Positions 42,896 to 51,374 of a stretch of 64,000 nt of DNA are shown here, in pieces (positions within the stretch are counted from its first letter, which is position 1; every line of letters starts with the position of its first letter). The notes below the pieces were generated by a model. The model did no database searches and was not told the DNA's origin. It saw nothing but the letters and a program-made list of their open reading frames with translations. Made by a program: the position numbers and the translations under genes. The DNA comes from Allobosea sp. WAO. GTDB taxonomy: Bacteria; Pseudomonadota; Alphaproteobacteria; Rhizobiales; Beijerinckiaceae. The DNA lies in the NCBI RefSeq assembly GCF_001509835.1, contig NZ_JXTJ01000008.1, positions 62,001-126,000 on the forward strand, in the 5' to 3' direction.

Positions 42896-43678
42896 ATGAC
42901 CGAGCCAGCCCTGCTCCAGGCCACCAATGTCCGCAAGCATTTCGGCGAGATCGAGGTGCTGAAGGGAATCGACCTCACCGTCAGGCAGGGGCAGGTGGTA
43001 TCGCTGATCGGTGCCTCCGGCTCCGGCAAGACGACCTTCCTGCGCTGCGTCAACCTGCTCGAGGAGCACGATGGCGGCGAGATCCTGCTCGATGGCGACC
43101 CGATCGGCTACCGGATGGTGGGCGGCACTCGCAAGCGTCTGAGTGAGACGAAGATTTCCGCACAGCGCGCCCGTATCGGCATGGTCTTCCAGCAGTTCAA
43201 CCTGTTCCCGCACCTGACCGCCGGCCAGAACGTCATGCTCGGCCTGACCAAGGTGCAGGGCAAAAGTGCCGCGGAGGCCAAGGAGATCGCCGAGCACTGG
43301 CTCGGCCGCGTCGGCCTCGCGGAGCGCCGTGATCACTATCCCTACCAGCTCTCGGGCGGCCAGCAGCAGCGTGTCGCGATCGCCCGCGCCGTCGCCATGC
43401 AGCCGCGCCTCCTGCTCTTCGACGAGGTGACCTCGGCGCTCGATCCGGAGCTTGTCGCAGAGGTGCTCGGCGTGATGCAGGCGCTCGCCGAATCCGGCAT
43501 GACCATGCTGCTGGTCAGCCACGAAATGCTCTTCGTCCGCGAGGTCTCGCACCACGTCCTGTTCCTCGACCAGGGCCGGGTTGCGCAGGAGGGCAAGCCC
43601 TCCGAGGTCTTCGACAATCCGGAGAGCGAGCGCCTGCGCAGCTTCCTCGGCCGCTTCCACGGCATCTTCAGCCGCTGA
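42896..43678 (+). CDS. Amino-acid ABC importer, ATPase
   Basis: A 260-residue ATPase. Walker A GASGSGKTT (about 38-46), signature LSGGQQQRVAIARA (about 151-164), Walker B LLLFDEVTSALDPE (about 171-184) and the H-loop near 215. GlnQ/HisP class. It powers uptake by the two permeases. Confidence 0.95.
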   Translation: MTEPALLQATNVRKHFGEIEVLKGIDLTVRQGQVVSLIGASGSGKTTFLRCVNLLEEHDGGEILLDGDPIGYRMVGGTRKRLSETKISAQRARIGMVFQQFNLFPHLTAGQNVMLGLTKVQGKSAAEAKEIAEHWLGRVGLAERRDHYPYQLSGGQQQRVAIARAVAMQPRLLLFDEVTSALDPELVAEVLGVMQALAESGMTMLLVSHEMLFVREVSHHVLFLDQGRVAQEGKPSEVFDNPESERLRSFLGRFHGIFSR

Positions 43679-43703
43679 GCGGCCTTGGGGCCTTCAGCAG
43701 GGG

Positions 43704-43738
43704 CATCCCGGGTCGCCTTCGGCCGCCCGGGATGACAC
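43704..43738. repeat. REP-like palindrome
   Basis: CATCCCGGG and CCCGGGATG flank GCC-TTC-GGC, followed by ATGAC. It lies in the short space between the converging ABC ATPase and acyl-CoA dehydrogenase genes. Similar hairpins occur at 45053-45163. Confidence 0.6.
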
Positions 43739-43760
43739 CGTCAGTTCACGCGGGTGTCGT

Positions 43761-45032
43761 TCAGCCAGTCTTCGCATGCGGACGCAGCACGCCCTGTTCG
43801 GCGAAGGTGCTGCGGTTGCTTTCTTTGCGCTTCTTGATCTCGGCCCGCGCCACGGTGCGCAGATGCACCTCGTCAGGCCCGTCGATGAAGCGCAGCGCCC
43901 GGCCCCAGCTGTAGATGAAGGCGAGCGGGGTGTCGTTGGAGAGCCCGCCCGCGCCGAAGACCTGCATCGCCCGATCGGCGAGTTTGGTCTGCAGACGCGC
44001 CGCCACGACCTTGATCGCCGAGACCTCGGTGCGCGCAGCCTTGTTGCCGTACTTGTCCATCATCCAGGCGGCGCGCAGGCAAAGCAGCCGAGCCTGGTCG
44101 ATCTCCATCCGGCCTTCCGCGATCCAGTCCTGGACATTGGCATAGTCGGAGAGGTTGCGGCCGAACGCCTTTCGCTCAAGCGCGCGCTCGACCATCAGCT
44201 CGAGCGCCACCTCGCATTGGCCGATCGTGCGCATGCAATGGTGGATGCGTCCCGGCCCGAGCCGCGCCTGGGCGAGGGCGAAGCCTGCGCCTTCCTCGCC
44301 GAGCAGGTTCGCGGCGGGCACGCGGACATTCGTGAAATCGGTCTCGGTATGACCCTCGATCGAATAATGGTTCAGCAGCGGCAGGTTGCGCATCACCGTG
44401 AGGCCGGGAGCGTCCATCGGCACGATGATCATGCTGTGGCGCTTGTGCGGATCGGCCTCCGGTCGCGGATCGGAGAGCCCCATGACGATGCAGAACTTCG
44501 CCTTCGGATGCAGCGCGCCGGTCGTCCACCATTTGCGGCCGTTGATGACGTAGTCGTCGCCGTCGCGAATGATCGTGGTCTGGAGATTGGTCGGGTCCGA
44601 AGAGGCGACGCCCGGCTCGGTGATCCCGACGCAGGAGCGGATCTCGCCATTGAGCATCGGCATCAGCCAGCGTTCGCGCTGCTCCGGCGTCGCGAACATG
44701 TGCAGGATTTCCATGTTCCCGGTGTCGGGGGCGTTGCAGTTGAACACCTCCGAGGACCAGAAGATCCGGCCCATGATCTCGGCGAGCGGCGCGTATTCGA
44801 GATTGGTCAGCCGCGTGCCCGGCTCGTCCGGCTTGAGCGCCGGCAGGAACAGGTTCCAGAGCCCCGCAGCCCTGGCCTTCTGCTTGAGTGCGTCGATCAG
44901 GGCCGTGGGATAGCGCCCTGCCTCGACCTCATGCTTCCAGGCGACGTCGGCCGGCTGGATATGGGTATCCATGAAGTCCTGCAGCTTCGCGCGCAGCTCT
45001 TCGACCCTGGCCGAATAAGCGAAATCCATCAC
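43761..45032 (-). CDS. Acyl-CoA dehydrogenase
   Basis: A 423-residue flavoenzyme. FAD- and substrate-binding motifs CVGITEPGVASSDPTNLQT and WWTTGALHPKAK are present, with the C-terminal helical domain (RIHHCMRTIGQ, then QVFGAGGLSNDTPLAFIYSWGRA). It oxidises an acyl-CoA to the enoyl-CoA. The adjacent phosphotransferase-type gene matches the ACAD10/11 pairing. Confidence 0.9.
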   Translation of the reverse strand: MMDFAYSARVEELRAKLQDFMDTHIQPADVAWKHEVEAGRYPTALIDALKQKARAAGLWNLFLPALKPDEPGTRLTNLEYAPLAEIMGRIFWSSEVFNCNAPDTGNMEILHMFATPEQRERWLMPMLNGEIRSCVGITEPGVASSDPTNLQTTIIRDGDDYVINGRKWWTTGALHPKAKFCIVMGLSDPRPEADPHKRHSMIIVPMDAPGLTVMRNLPLLNHYSIEGHTETDFTNVRVPAANLLGEEGAGFALAQARLGPGRIHHCMRTIGQCEVALELMVERALERKAFGRNLSDYANVQDWIAEGRMEIDQARLLCLRAAWMMDKYGNKAARTEVSAIKVVAARLQTKLADRAMQVFGAGGLSNDTPLAFIYSWGRALRFIDGPDEVHLRTVARAEIKKRKESNRSTFAEQGVLRPHAKTG

Positions 45033-45052
45033 TCTTCTCCCACCCTAACGCA

Positions 45053-45163
45053 GTCGTCCCGGACAAGCCGCGCTGCGGCGCCGATCCGGGATCCATGCCT
45101 GAGCCTCTATCGGACGTAGTCCGGTACGGATCCCGGGTCTCCCTGCGGTCCCCCGGGAATGAC
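45053..45163. repeat. REP-like double palindrome
   Basis: Two hairpins in opposite orientation: TCCCGGA (45057-45063) with TCCGGGA (45085-45091), and TCCCGGG (45131-45137) with CCCGGGA (45152-45158). Each has GGATCC at its inner edge. They share arms with the copy at 43704. They lie between two genes of the same strand. Confidence 0.6.
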
Positions 45164-45176
45164 AACAGAAGCGCAC

Positions 45177-46223
45177 TTAGACGTCATTGCTCTCGATCAC
45201 GCCCACGGCACGCTGCGCAAAACTCTCCGCCATCGCGCCGACCGCGACGGCGTTCTCGGCCGCGGCATTGCCCGACTTCGCCCGCGCCGCGATGCCGTCG
45301 AGGATGACGGCGAAGCGGAACAGCGAGAAGGCGATGTGGAAGCGCCCCGGCCCCTGCGTCCGGCCTGCGGCGGCGCAATAGCGGGCTATGTACTCGTCCT
45401 GCGAGGGGATGCCGAGCGCGTCCCGGTCGAGCCCGACGATGCCGGCATACATGTCGGGCGTCGAATGCCAAGGCAGGCAGGAGAAGGCGACGTCGGAGAG
45501 CGGGTGGCCGAGCGTCGAGAGCTCCCAGTCGAGCACGGCGACGACCTTCGGCTCCGCGGGCGCGAACATCAGATTGCCCATCCGGAAATCGCCATGGACG
45601 ATGGTGGTGTCGGGCGTCTCGTCGAGATGGGCACCGAGCCAGTCGATGGCGCGGTCGATCGCCGGGATGTCCTGCGTCTTGGTTTCCCGCCATTGCCGGC
45701 CCCAGCGCGCGAGTTGGCGGGCATAGTAGTTCCCTGGCTTGCCGAAATCGGCGAGGCCGGCGCCCTGCCAGTCGAAGCCGTGCAGCGCGGCCAGCGTGTC
45801 TGCCATGGCGAAATACATCGCCCGGCGATCCGCCGGGGCTATGCCGGGGAGGGCGGTCTCGTGGAAGACGCGCCCCTCCAGCCGCTCCATCAAATAGAAC
45901 GGCGTGCCGACGACATCGTCGCCCTCGTGCAGCAGTAATACCGGTGGTACCGGCACGGCGGAGCCCGCGAGCGCCTTCAGGATGCGGTATTCGCGCTCGA
46001 CCGCATGGGCCGAGGGCAGGAGCGGCCCCGGCGGCTTCTTGCGCAGGACGAGACGCGTGCCGGCCTCCGGATAGGAGACGAAGAAGGTCGGGTTCGACTG
46101 GCCGCCGCTGATCCGCTCCAGCGTCAGTCTGCCGGCGACGCGGCCGGGCAGGGCGGAGCGCAGGAAGGCGTCGAGCCGGGAGGGATCGAATTCGGGGGGA
46201 GCGGAGGCAGGGCCGGCTGACAT
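45177..46223 (-). CDS. Phosphotransferase-family protein (APH fold, acyl-CoA-associated)
   Basis: A 348-residue aminoglycoside-phosphotransferase-fold protein. The catalytic loop is HGDFRMGN (about 207-214), followed by VLDWELSTLGHPLSDVAF, the metal-binding part. Such genes adjoin acyl-CoA dehydrogenases and resemble the kinase part of ACAD10/11, which phosphorylates hydroxyacyl-CoA. ATG 46223 is preferred over 46232. Neighbour of the dehydrogenase. Confidence 0.85.
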   Translation of the reverse strand: MSAGPASAPPEFDPSRLDAFLRSALPGRVAGRLTLERISGGQSNPTFFVSYPEAGTRLVLRKKPPGPLLPSAHAVEREYRILKALAGSAVPVPPVLLLHEGDDVVGTPFYLMERLEGRVFHETALPGIAPADRRAMYFAMADTLAALHGFDWQGAGLADFGKPGNYYARQLARWGRQWRETKTQDIPAIDRAIDWLGAHLDETPDTTIVHGDFRMGNLMFAPAEPKVVAVLDWELSTLGHPLSDVAFSCLPWHSTPDMYAGIVGLDRDALGIPSQDEYIARYCAAAGRTQGPGRFHIAFSLFRFAVILDGIAARAKSGNAAAENAVAVGAMAESFAQRAVGVIESNDV

Positions 46224-46272
46224 GGCGGGCATATTCGGGGGGGCGCTGGGGAAGGTCAACGCGCAAGCTCGC

Positions 46273-47670
46273 TCAGTCCAGCTCTCCGGTCTTGAGCCGC
46301 ACCACCGAGACCGAGCACAGCGCCTCGGCGACGACCTTGGTCGACACGCTGCCGAGATGGCGACGCACCGCCGAGGAGGAGCGGGCACCGACGACGATAT
46401 GGTCGATGTCGTTGCGCTCGGCATGGCGCAGGATCGCATCGGCGGCGCTGACGGCTTCTATGACGTGATAGCTGACGCGTTCCTCCGGCAGGTGCAGCGG
46501 CCTTGCCCAGTCCTTCAGCGCCACCAGCCGCTTGATGTAGAGCGAGCGGCCTTCGTCATCGACGGTCCTGGTCTCGCCGATGATCTCGGTGCGCAGCACG
46601 GTGATGCAGGCGAGCCAGGAATCCTCGCGTGCCGCCAGCAGTCGGCTGGTCTCGGCCAGGATCGCGCCGGCCAGCGGCTCTTCGCCCTCCGAGAGGTCGA
46701 CTGCCGTCAGGATGATCGATGGACCGGCCTTGCGCCGCGCCTGCGTCGGCGCGCCGGTGATCTCCTGCTCGTCGCGCTTCTGGAACAGGGCGACGAGGCG
46801 TTGCCAGAGCCCGTGCGGCTTGTCGCGCCGCCGGCGCGCAACCGTGACCTGTTCGGGATGGCGCAGGTCGAAGGCGAGCTTGCTGGCATCGGCATAGCGC
46901 CGGCCGCGATCGACCTCGAGGCAGCGCCGCACGATCTCCTCGAGCCAGGCGGGCGCTTCCGGATTGACGGCCCTGAGCGGCTTCGGCTGATGATAAAGCC
47001 GGCGCTTCATCCCGGCGACGGTCTGCGGCCGGCCGAAGGGCTCCTCGCCGCAGGCCATCTGGTAGAGCAGGCAACCGAGCGCGAAAAGGTCGCTCGCCGG
47101 GTCGGAGCGGTCGCCCAGCACCTGCTCGGGCGCGATATAGGCGGCGGTGCCCATCGGCATGGTGCTCTCGGCGCCGAGCAGGTCCGGCAGCTCGGCATGA
47201 TGCGCCAGCCCGAAATCGAGCAGCACCGCCCGGTTCCCGACCATCATCACGTTCTCGGGCTTGAGATCGAGATGCACCACGCCCTGCCGGTGCAGATCGG
47301 CGAGGGCGACGGCGATCGCCTCGCCAATGCGCGCGATTTCGGCAGCCGGTAGCGGCGCACGGCGCATCGTCTCCGCCAGGCTCGTGCCGGCGACGAACTC
47401 CATCGCGATATAGGGCGTGCGGGCGAGATCGCCGGCGGCGACGAAGCGCGGCACATGCGGGCCGGAGAGCCGGCGATGGATCAGCGCTTCGGCCTCGTAG
47501 CCGAGGATCGCCGAGACGTCGTCGCCCGGGTGGAAGAATGGAATCTTCAGTACCAGCGGCGCCGTCTCGTCCGGGTGGCTGGCGCGCCAGACTGTCGCCA
47601 TGCCGCCGGTCTTCAGCTTTTCCGTCAGCGTGAAGCCGTCGATCACCGTGCCGGCCTGCGGCTTCTCCAT
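46273..47670 (-). CDS. Serine/threonine protein kinase fused to universal stress domain
   Basis: A 465-residue two-domain protein. The kinase (10-290) has the Gly loop TGGMATVW (21-28), K42, HLDLKPEN (133-140; D135 catalytic), DFG (152-154) and APE-like IAPEQ. The HRD motif is HLD. A linker then leads to a UspA-type domain (about 315-465) with IVVGARSSSAVRRHLGSVS. No membrane span or PASTA domain is present. The fusion suggests stress-linked phosphorylation; a metallophosphoesterase is next door. Confidence 0.88.
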   Translation of the reverse strand: MEKPQAGTVIDGFTLTEKLKTGGMATVWRASHPDETAPLVLKIPFFHPGDDVSAILGYEAEALIHRRLSGPHVPRFVAAGDLARTPYIAMEFVAGTSLAETMRRAPLPAAEIARIGEAIAVALADLHRQGVVHLDLKPENVMMVGNRAVLLDFGLAHHAELPDLLGAESTMPMGTAAYIAPEQVLGDRSDPASDLFALGCLLYQMACGEEPFGRPQTVAGMKRRLYHQPKPLRAVNPEAPAWLEEIVRRCLEVDRGRRYADASKLAFDLRHPEQVTVARRRRDKPHGLWQRLVALFQKRDEQEITGAPTQARRKAGPSIILTAVDLSEGEEPLAGAILAETSRLLAAREDSWLACITVLRTEIIGETRTVDDEGRSLYIKRLVALKDWARPLHLPEERVSYHVIEAVSAADAILRHAERNDIDHIVVGARSSSAVRRHLGSVSTKVVAEALCSVSVVRLKTGELD

Positions 47671-47682
47671 CCGGTTCCTCCC

Positions 47683-48423
47683 TCAGCGGCCGATCAGCAG
47701 GCGCATGCCGAGCCATTCCGGCAGTCCGGCCGCAGCGATCTTGCGGGCCGTCGCCTGCATGTCATAGGGCACGCGAACCATCGTCACCTCGGCGAGATCG
47801 GTGTCGAGCAAGGCGAAACAGGCGGCGGGGTCGCCATCGCGCGGCTGGCCGACCGCGCCGACCACCAGCACGTGCCGCCGCAGCGCCGAGAGCGGCGCGG
47901 CTAGGTTGCGGCGCGGCGTGAACTTCACCGGCTCACGGCCCGGCCTGGCGTAGAACAGCGCCGGGATATGGGTATGCCCGCAGACGGTCAGGGAAGCTTC
48001 GCTGGCCGCGAGGCACTGCCCGGCGGCATGAGCGTCCGTGACATAGGGCCAGTCAGCCGGCGTCCGCGCGCTCGCATGGACGAAGAGCGTGTCGTCGATC
48101 GTCACTGAGAACGGCAGCGCCGCCAGGAAGCCGCGCTGCTCCGGCGAAAGCTGCGCGCGCGTCCACAGGGCTGCTTCACGGGCATGCGGCGTCATGCCGA
48201 TGGGGCCGTGCACGGCGGCCTCGTCATGGTTGCCGAGGATGCAGAGCGCGCCCGCAGCGACGAGCCGGATCGCCATATCGACGGCAAAGCCGGGATCGGG
48301 ACCGTAGCCGACGATGTCGCCGAGCAACACGAGCCGATCGGGCCGCAGCTGGCCCACCGTCTCCAGCACCGCCTCCAGTGCCTCGCGGTTCGCGTGGATG
48401 TCCGAGAGAACGGCGATGCGCAT
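47683..48423 (-). CDS. Metallophosphoesterase (calcineurin-like)
   Basis: A 246-residue enzyme with all metal-binding motifs: LSDIHAN (6-12), GDIVGYGP (about 35-42), GNHDEA (about 64-69) and VCGHTHIP. It is the YfcE/MJ0936 class that acts on phosphodiesters or phosphoproteins. It is 12 bases from the kinase gene start, so the two may be one unit. Confidence 0.9.
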   Translation of the reverse strand: MRIAVLSDIHANREALEAVLETVGQLRPDRLVLLGDIVGYGPDPGFAVDMAIRLVAAGALCILGNHDEAAVHGPIGMTPHAREAALWTRAQLSPEQRGFLAALPFSVTIDDTLFVHASARTPADWPYVTDAHAAGQCLAASEASLTVCGHTHIPALFYARPGREPVKFTPRRNLAAPLSALRRHVLVVGAVGQPRDGDPAACFALLDTDLAEVTMVRVPYDMQATARKIAAAGLPEWLGMRLLIGR

Positions 48424-48719
48424 GTCGGGCGAGGCGGGTCCGCTGGTCTTGGCCTATCTGGCAGGCCTGAAGCCGGCTTGGCCAGTGCGCCTTTCGGCTC
48501 AGGGGGCCGGGCGTGGGTTGATCGCGCAAGGCGCGGCTGCGATACTGCCCGCACCATGATGATGTTCGCAGTCTTCGATCTCGCCTGACCTTCGTGCGGG
48601 CCTGCGGCGCCAAAGGCGCTTCGGTACCGCAAACGGACGCACCTTGCGTCCGAAGGTCCTTTGCCAGCCTGCCCGCGCGGCGGGCGTCTTGGCTGGCCGA
48701 TATCGAAAGACGTCAATCA

Positions 48720-49514
48720 ATGGCTCACCCTGAAACTGGTGCACGCGTCCTCCACGACGCGCAGATCGCCCATTTCATCGAACGCGGCTTCATCCGCATC
48801 GATAACGCCTTCCCGTCAGAGCTTGCCGACGAGGCGCGCGCCATTCTCTGGCGCGATCTCGGCTGCGATCCCTGCGATCCTGCGAGCTGGACGAAGCCGG
48901 TCGTTCGGCTCGGCATGTATGTCGACGCGCCCTTCGTCGCGGCGGCGAACACCCCGCGCCTGCATGGCGCCTTCGACCAGCTCGTCGGCGCCGGGCGCTG
49001 GCTGCCCTGCCGTGCCATGGGCACCTTCCCGGTACGCTTCCCTTCGCCGGAGGATCCGGGGGATGCCGGCTGGCATGTCGATGTCAGCTTCGGCTTCGAC
49101 GATCCGGATTTCATGAACTGGCGCGTCAATCTCGCCTCGAAGGGCAGGGCGCTGCTGATGCTCTTGCTGTTCTCGGACGTCGGGGAGGAGGACGCGCCGA
49201 CGCGTATCCGGGCGGGCTCGCACCATGACATCGCCCGTCAGCTCGCGCCGGCGGGCGAGGCCGGCTTGTCGCTGCGCGGACTCGCCGCCGACGGCTTCGC
49301 CGGCAGTGCCGGTCGCGAGGAAGTGTTGGCGACGGGACAGGCCGGCACGGTCTATCTCTGCCATCCCTTCCTGGTGCATTCCGCGCAACCGCATCGCGGT
49401 ACGAGGCCGCGCTTCCTGGCGCAGCCGCCCTTGCTGCCGCGCGAGCCGTTGAGCCTCGATCGGGAGGACGGCGCCTACTCGCCCATCGAGGCTGCGATCC
49501 GGCAGGCGCTCTGA
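48720..49514 (+). CDS. Phytanoyl-CoA dioxygenase family protein
   Basis: A 264-residue Fe(II)/2-oxoglutarate-dependent oxygenase. Iron ligands are H-x-D in WHVDVSFGF (about 119-121) and a distal His in LVHSAQPHRGTRPRF, where R binds 2-oxoglutarate. ATG 48720 starts it, divergent from the phosphoesterase gene. Substrate unknown. Confidence 0.8.
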   Translation: MAHPETGARVLHDAQIAHFIERGFIRIDNAFPSELADEARAILWRDLGCDPCDPASWTKPVVRLGMYVDAPFVAAANTPRLHGAFDQLVGAGRWLPCRAMGTFPVRFPSPEDPGDAGWHVDVSFGFDDPDFMNWRVNLASKGRALLMLLLFSDVGEEDAPTRIRAGSHHDIARQLAPAGEAGLSLRGLAADGFAGSAGREEVLATGQAGTVYLCHPFLVHSAQPHRGTRPRFLAQPPLLPREPLSLDREDGAYSPIEAAIRQAL

Positions 49515-49627
49515 CGCTGCGACATGCCGCCTCTGGGGCCTGTCCGGAAGGACGGGGTGACAGTTCGCGCCCGGCGAGGCTAGTCTTTCGCCGGGCGCTG
49601 ACCCGCGGTCTCGCAAAAGGAGCCGAT

Positions 49628-51229
49628 TTGGAAGCCAACCCGAACCCCGACGCGAAGGAGCCGCAGTCGGACGATGTTTCGTCGCCGGCGAAGGCTGCGC
49701 CGCGCGAAGTGGAACTCAAGCTCGCCGGCTCGGCCGAAGCGCTGGCGACCCTGCGCGAGGCCGAGTTGATCGCACGGCACGCCCGCAATCGCGGCGTCGT
49801 GCGCCGGCTCGAGGCGGTCTATTACGACACGCCGGACCGCCTGCTCGATCGAAACGGCCTTTCCCTGCGGGTACGGCGCAGCGGCCGGCGCCATGTCCAG
49901 ACCGTGAAGCGCGCCAACAAGTCGGGTGACCCGCTGGCGCGTGACGAATGGGAAGTGAATCTGCCGGACGAGAAACTCGACCTCGGCCTGTTGCCGCTCG
50001 CGGAAATCGGCGAGCCGCTCGCCTCCCTGCCGGCCGCTTCGCTCGCTCCGGCCTTCGCCACCAAGGTCCGCCGGCGGGTGCAGAAGCTCGATTTCGGCGG
50101 CGCCGAGATCGAGCTCGCCCTCGATGATGGAGCGATCGAGATTGCCGACCGGCGCCTGCCGCTCTGCGAAGTCGAACTGGAGTTGAAGGCGGGGGAGGCG
50201 GCGGCGCTCTATGAGTTCGGGCACGCGCTGCTCGACATCGCTCCCTTGCGGGTCGAGACCGCGAGCAAGGCGGCGCGGGGCTGCCGGCTTGCCTTTGACC
50301 TGCCATTGCAGGCGCAGAAGGCAAAACCTGTCGCGCTCGCGGCGGGCGACAATGTCGATGCCGCCATCGTGACGATTCTCGGCAATGGCTATCGCCATCT
50401 CATCGCCAATCTCGGCCCGGCCGCTGCCGGTGGTTCGCCCGAGGCCGTTCACCAGATGCGGGTCTCGCTGCGCCGCCTGCGCACCGCCTTCTCGCTGTTC
50501 GGGCGCGAACTGGCGCCGCCGACCCTGGAGCCGATCGCGGCGGAGGCCAAGCGCCTTGCCCATGTGCTCGGCCCGGCCCGCAACTGGGACGTCTTCATCA
50601 CGCAGACGCTGCCGGACATCACCGCCGAAGGGCTGACCGGCATCGACCTTTCGAGCCTGCAGGAGGCGGCGAAGCCGATGCAGGCGGAAAGCTATGCCGC
50701 GGTCCACGCTGCGCTCGCCAGTCGCCGGATCAACCGCTTCCTGCTGGCTTTCGGCGCCTTGATCGAGCGGCGCGGCTGGCGCAACGGCATCGCCAGCGAG
50801 GCGTTGACGGTGCTGGCCGAGCCGGTCGGCGTCTTTGCCGGCAGGGTGCTGGCGCGCAGCCATCGCAAGGCGCTGCGGCGCGGCCGGCATTTCGCCAAGC
50901 TCGCGCCGGAAGCGCGCCATGAACTCAGGCTGTCGCTGAAGAAGCTGCGCTATACCATCGAGTTCTTCCTGCCGCTCTATGCTGAGCAGCCGGCCGCACG
51001 CAAATATCTCGCCCGCCTGGAGAAGCTGCAGGAGGTGCTTGGCGCGGCCAACGACGTCGCGACGACGCAGCCCTTGCTTGCCGAGCTGCGGCGCGGCGAG
51101 GCCCGGCCGGAGCCGGACTTCGCGGCCGGTGCGGTCCTTGGCTGGCAGCGCCGGCATGAGCTTGACGCCAGCCGCAAGCTCCTGAAGCGCTGGCGGGAAT
51201 TCGCGGCGGCGAAGCCATTCTGGAACTGA
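49628..51229 (+). CDS. CYTH-CHAD domain protein
   Basis: A 533-residue protein. The CYTH domain (about 25-225) begins EVELKL (E-x-E-x-K signature) and binds triphosphate. The CHAD domain (about 245-520) opens with HQMRVSLRRLRTAFSLF, a basic helical bundle that binds polyphosphate. Likely polyphosphate-associated triphosphatase. TTG 49628 is preceded by AAAAGGAG. Confidence 0.9.
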   Translation: MEANPNPDAKEPQSDDVSSPAKAAPREVELKLAGSAEALATLREAELIARHARNRGVVRRLEAVYYDTPDRLLDRNGLSLRVRRSGRRHVQTVKRANKSGDPLARDEWEVNLPDEKLDLGLLPLAEIGEPLASLPAASLAPAFATKVRRRVQKLDFGGAEIELALDDGAIEIADRRLPLCEVELELKAGEAAALYEFGHALLDIAPLRVETASKAARGCRLAFDLPLQAQKAKPVALAAGDNVDAAIVTILGNGYRHLIANLGPAAAGGSPEAVHQMRVSLRRLRTAFSLFGRELAPPTLEPIAAEAKRLAHVLGPARNWDVFITQTLPDITAEGLTGIDLSSLQEAAKPMQAESYAAVHAALASRRINRFLLAFGALIERRGWRNGIASEALTVLAEPVGVFAGRVLARSHRKALRRGRHFAKLAPEARHELRLSLKKLRYTIEFFLPLYAEQPAARKYLARLEKLQEVLGAANDVATTQPLLAELRRGEARPEPDFAAGAVLGWQRRHELDASRKLLKRWREFAAAKPFWN

Positions 51230-51374
51230 GCTTGCCCAATCCGCAGCCTCCGGCATTGCCCGCAGGCGCGCGCCGCATGCCGGGGTGCCACATGAACGGT
51301 TATCGTTTGCGACCTGCCCGGCGTCACAGGGCAGGGTGCTTTGTCTTGGCGTGTATTGTCTTGGGAGGACGAGA

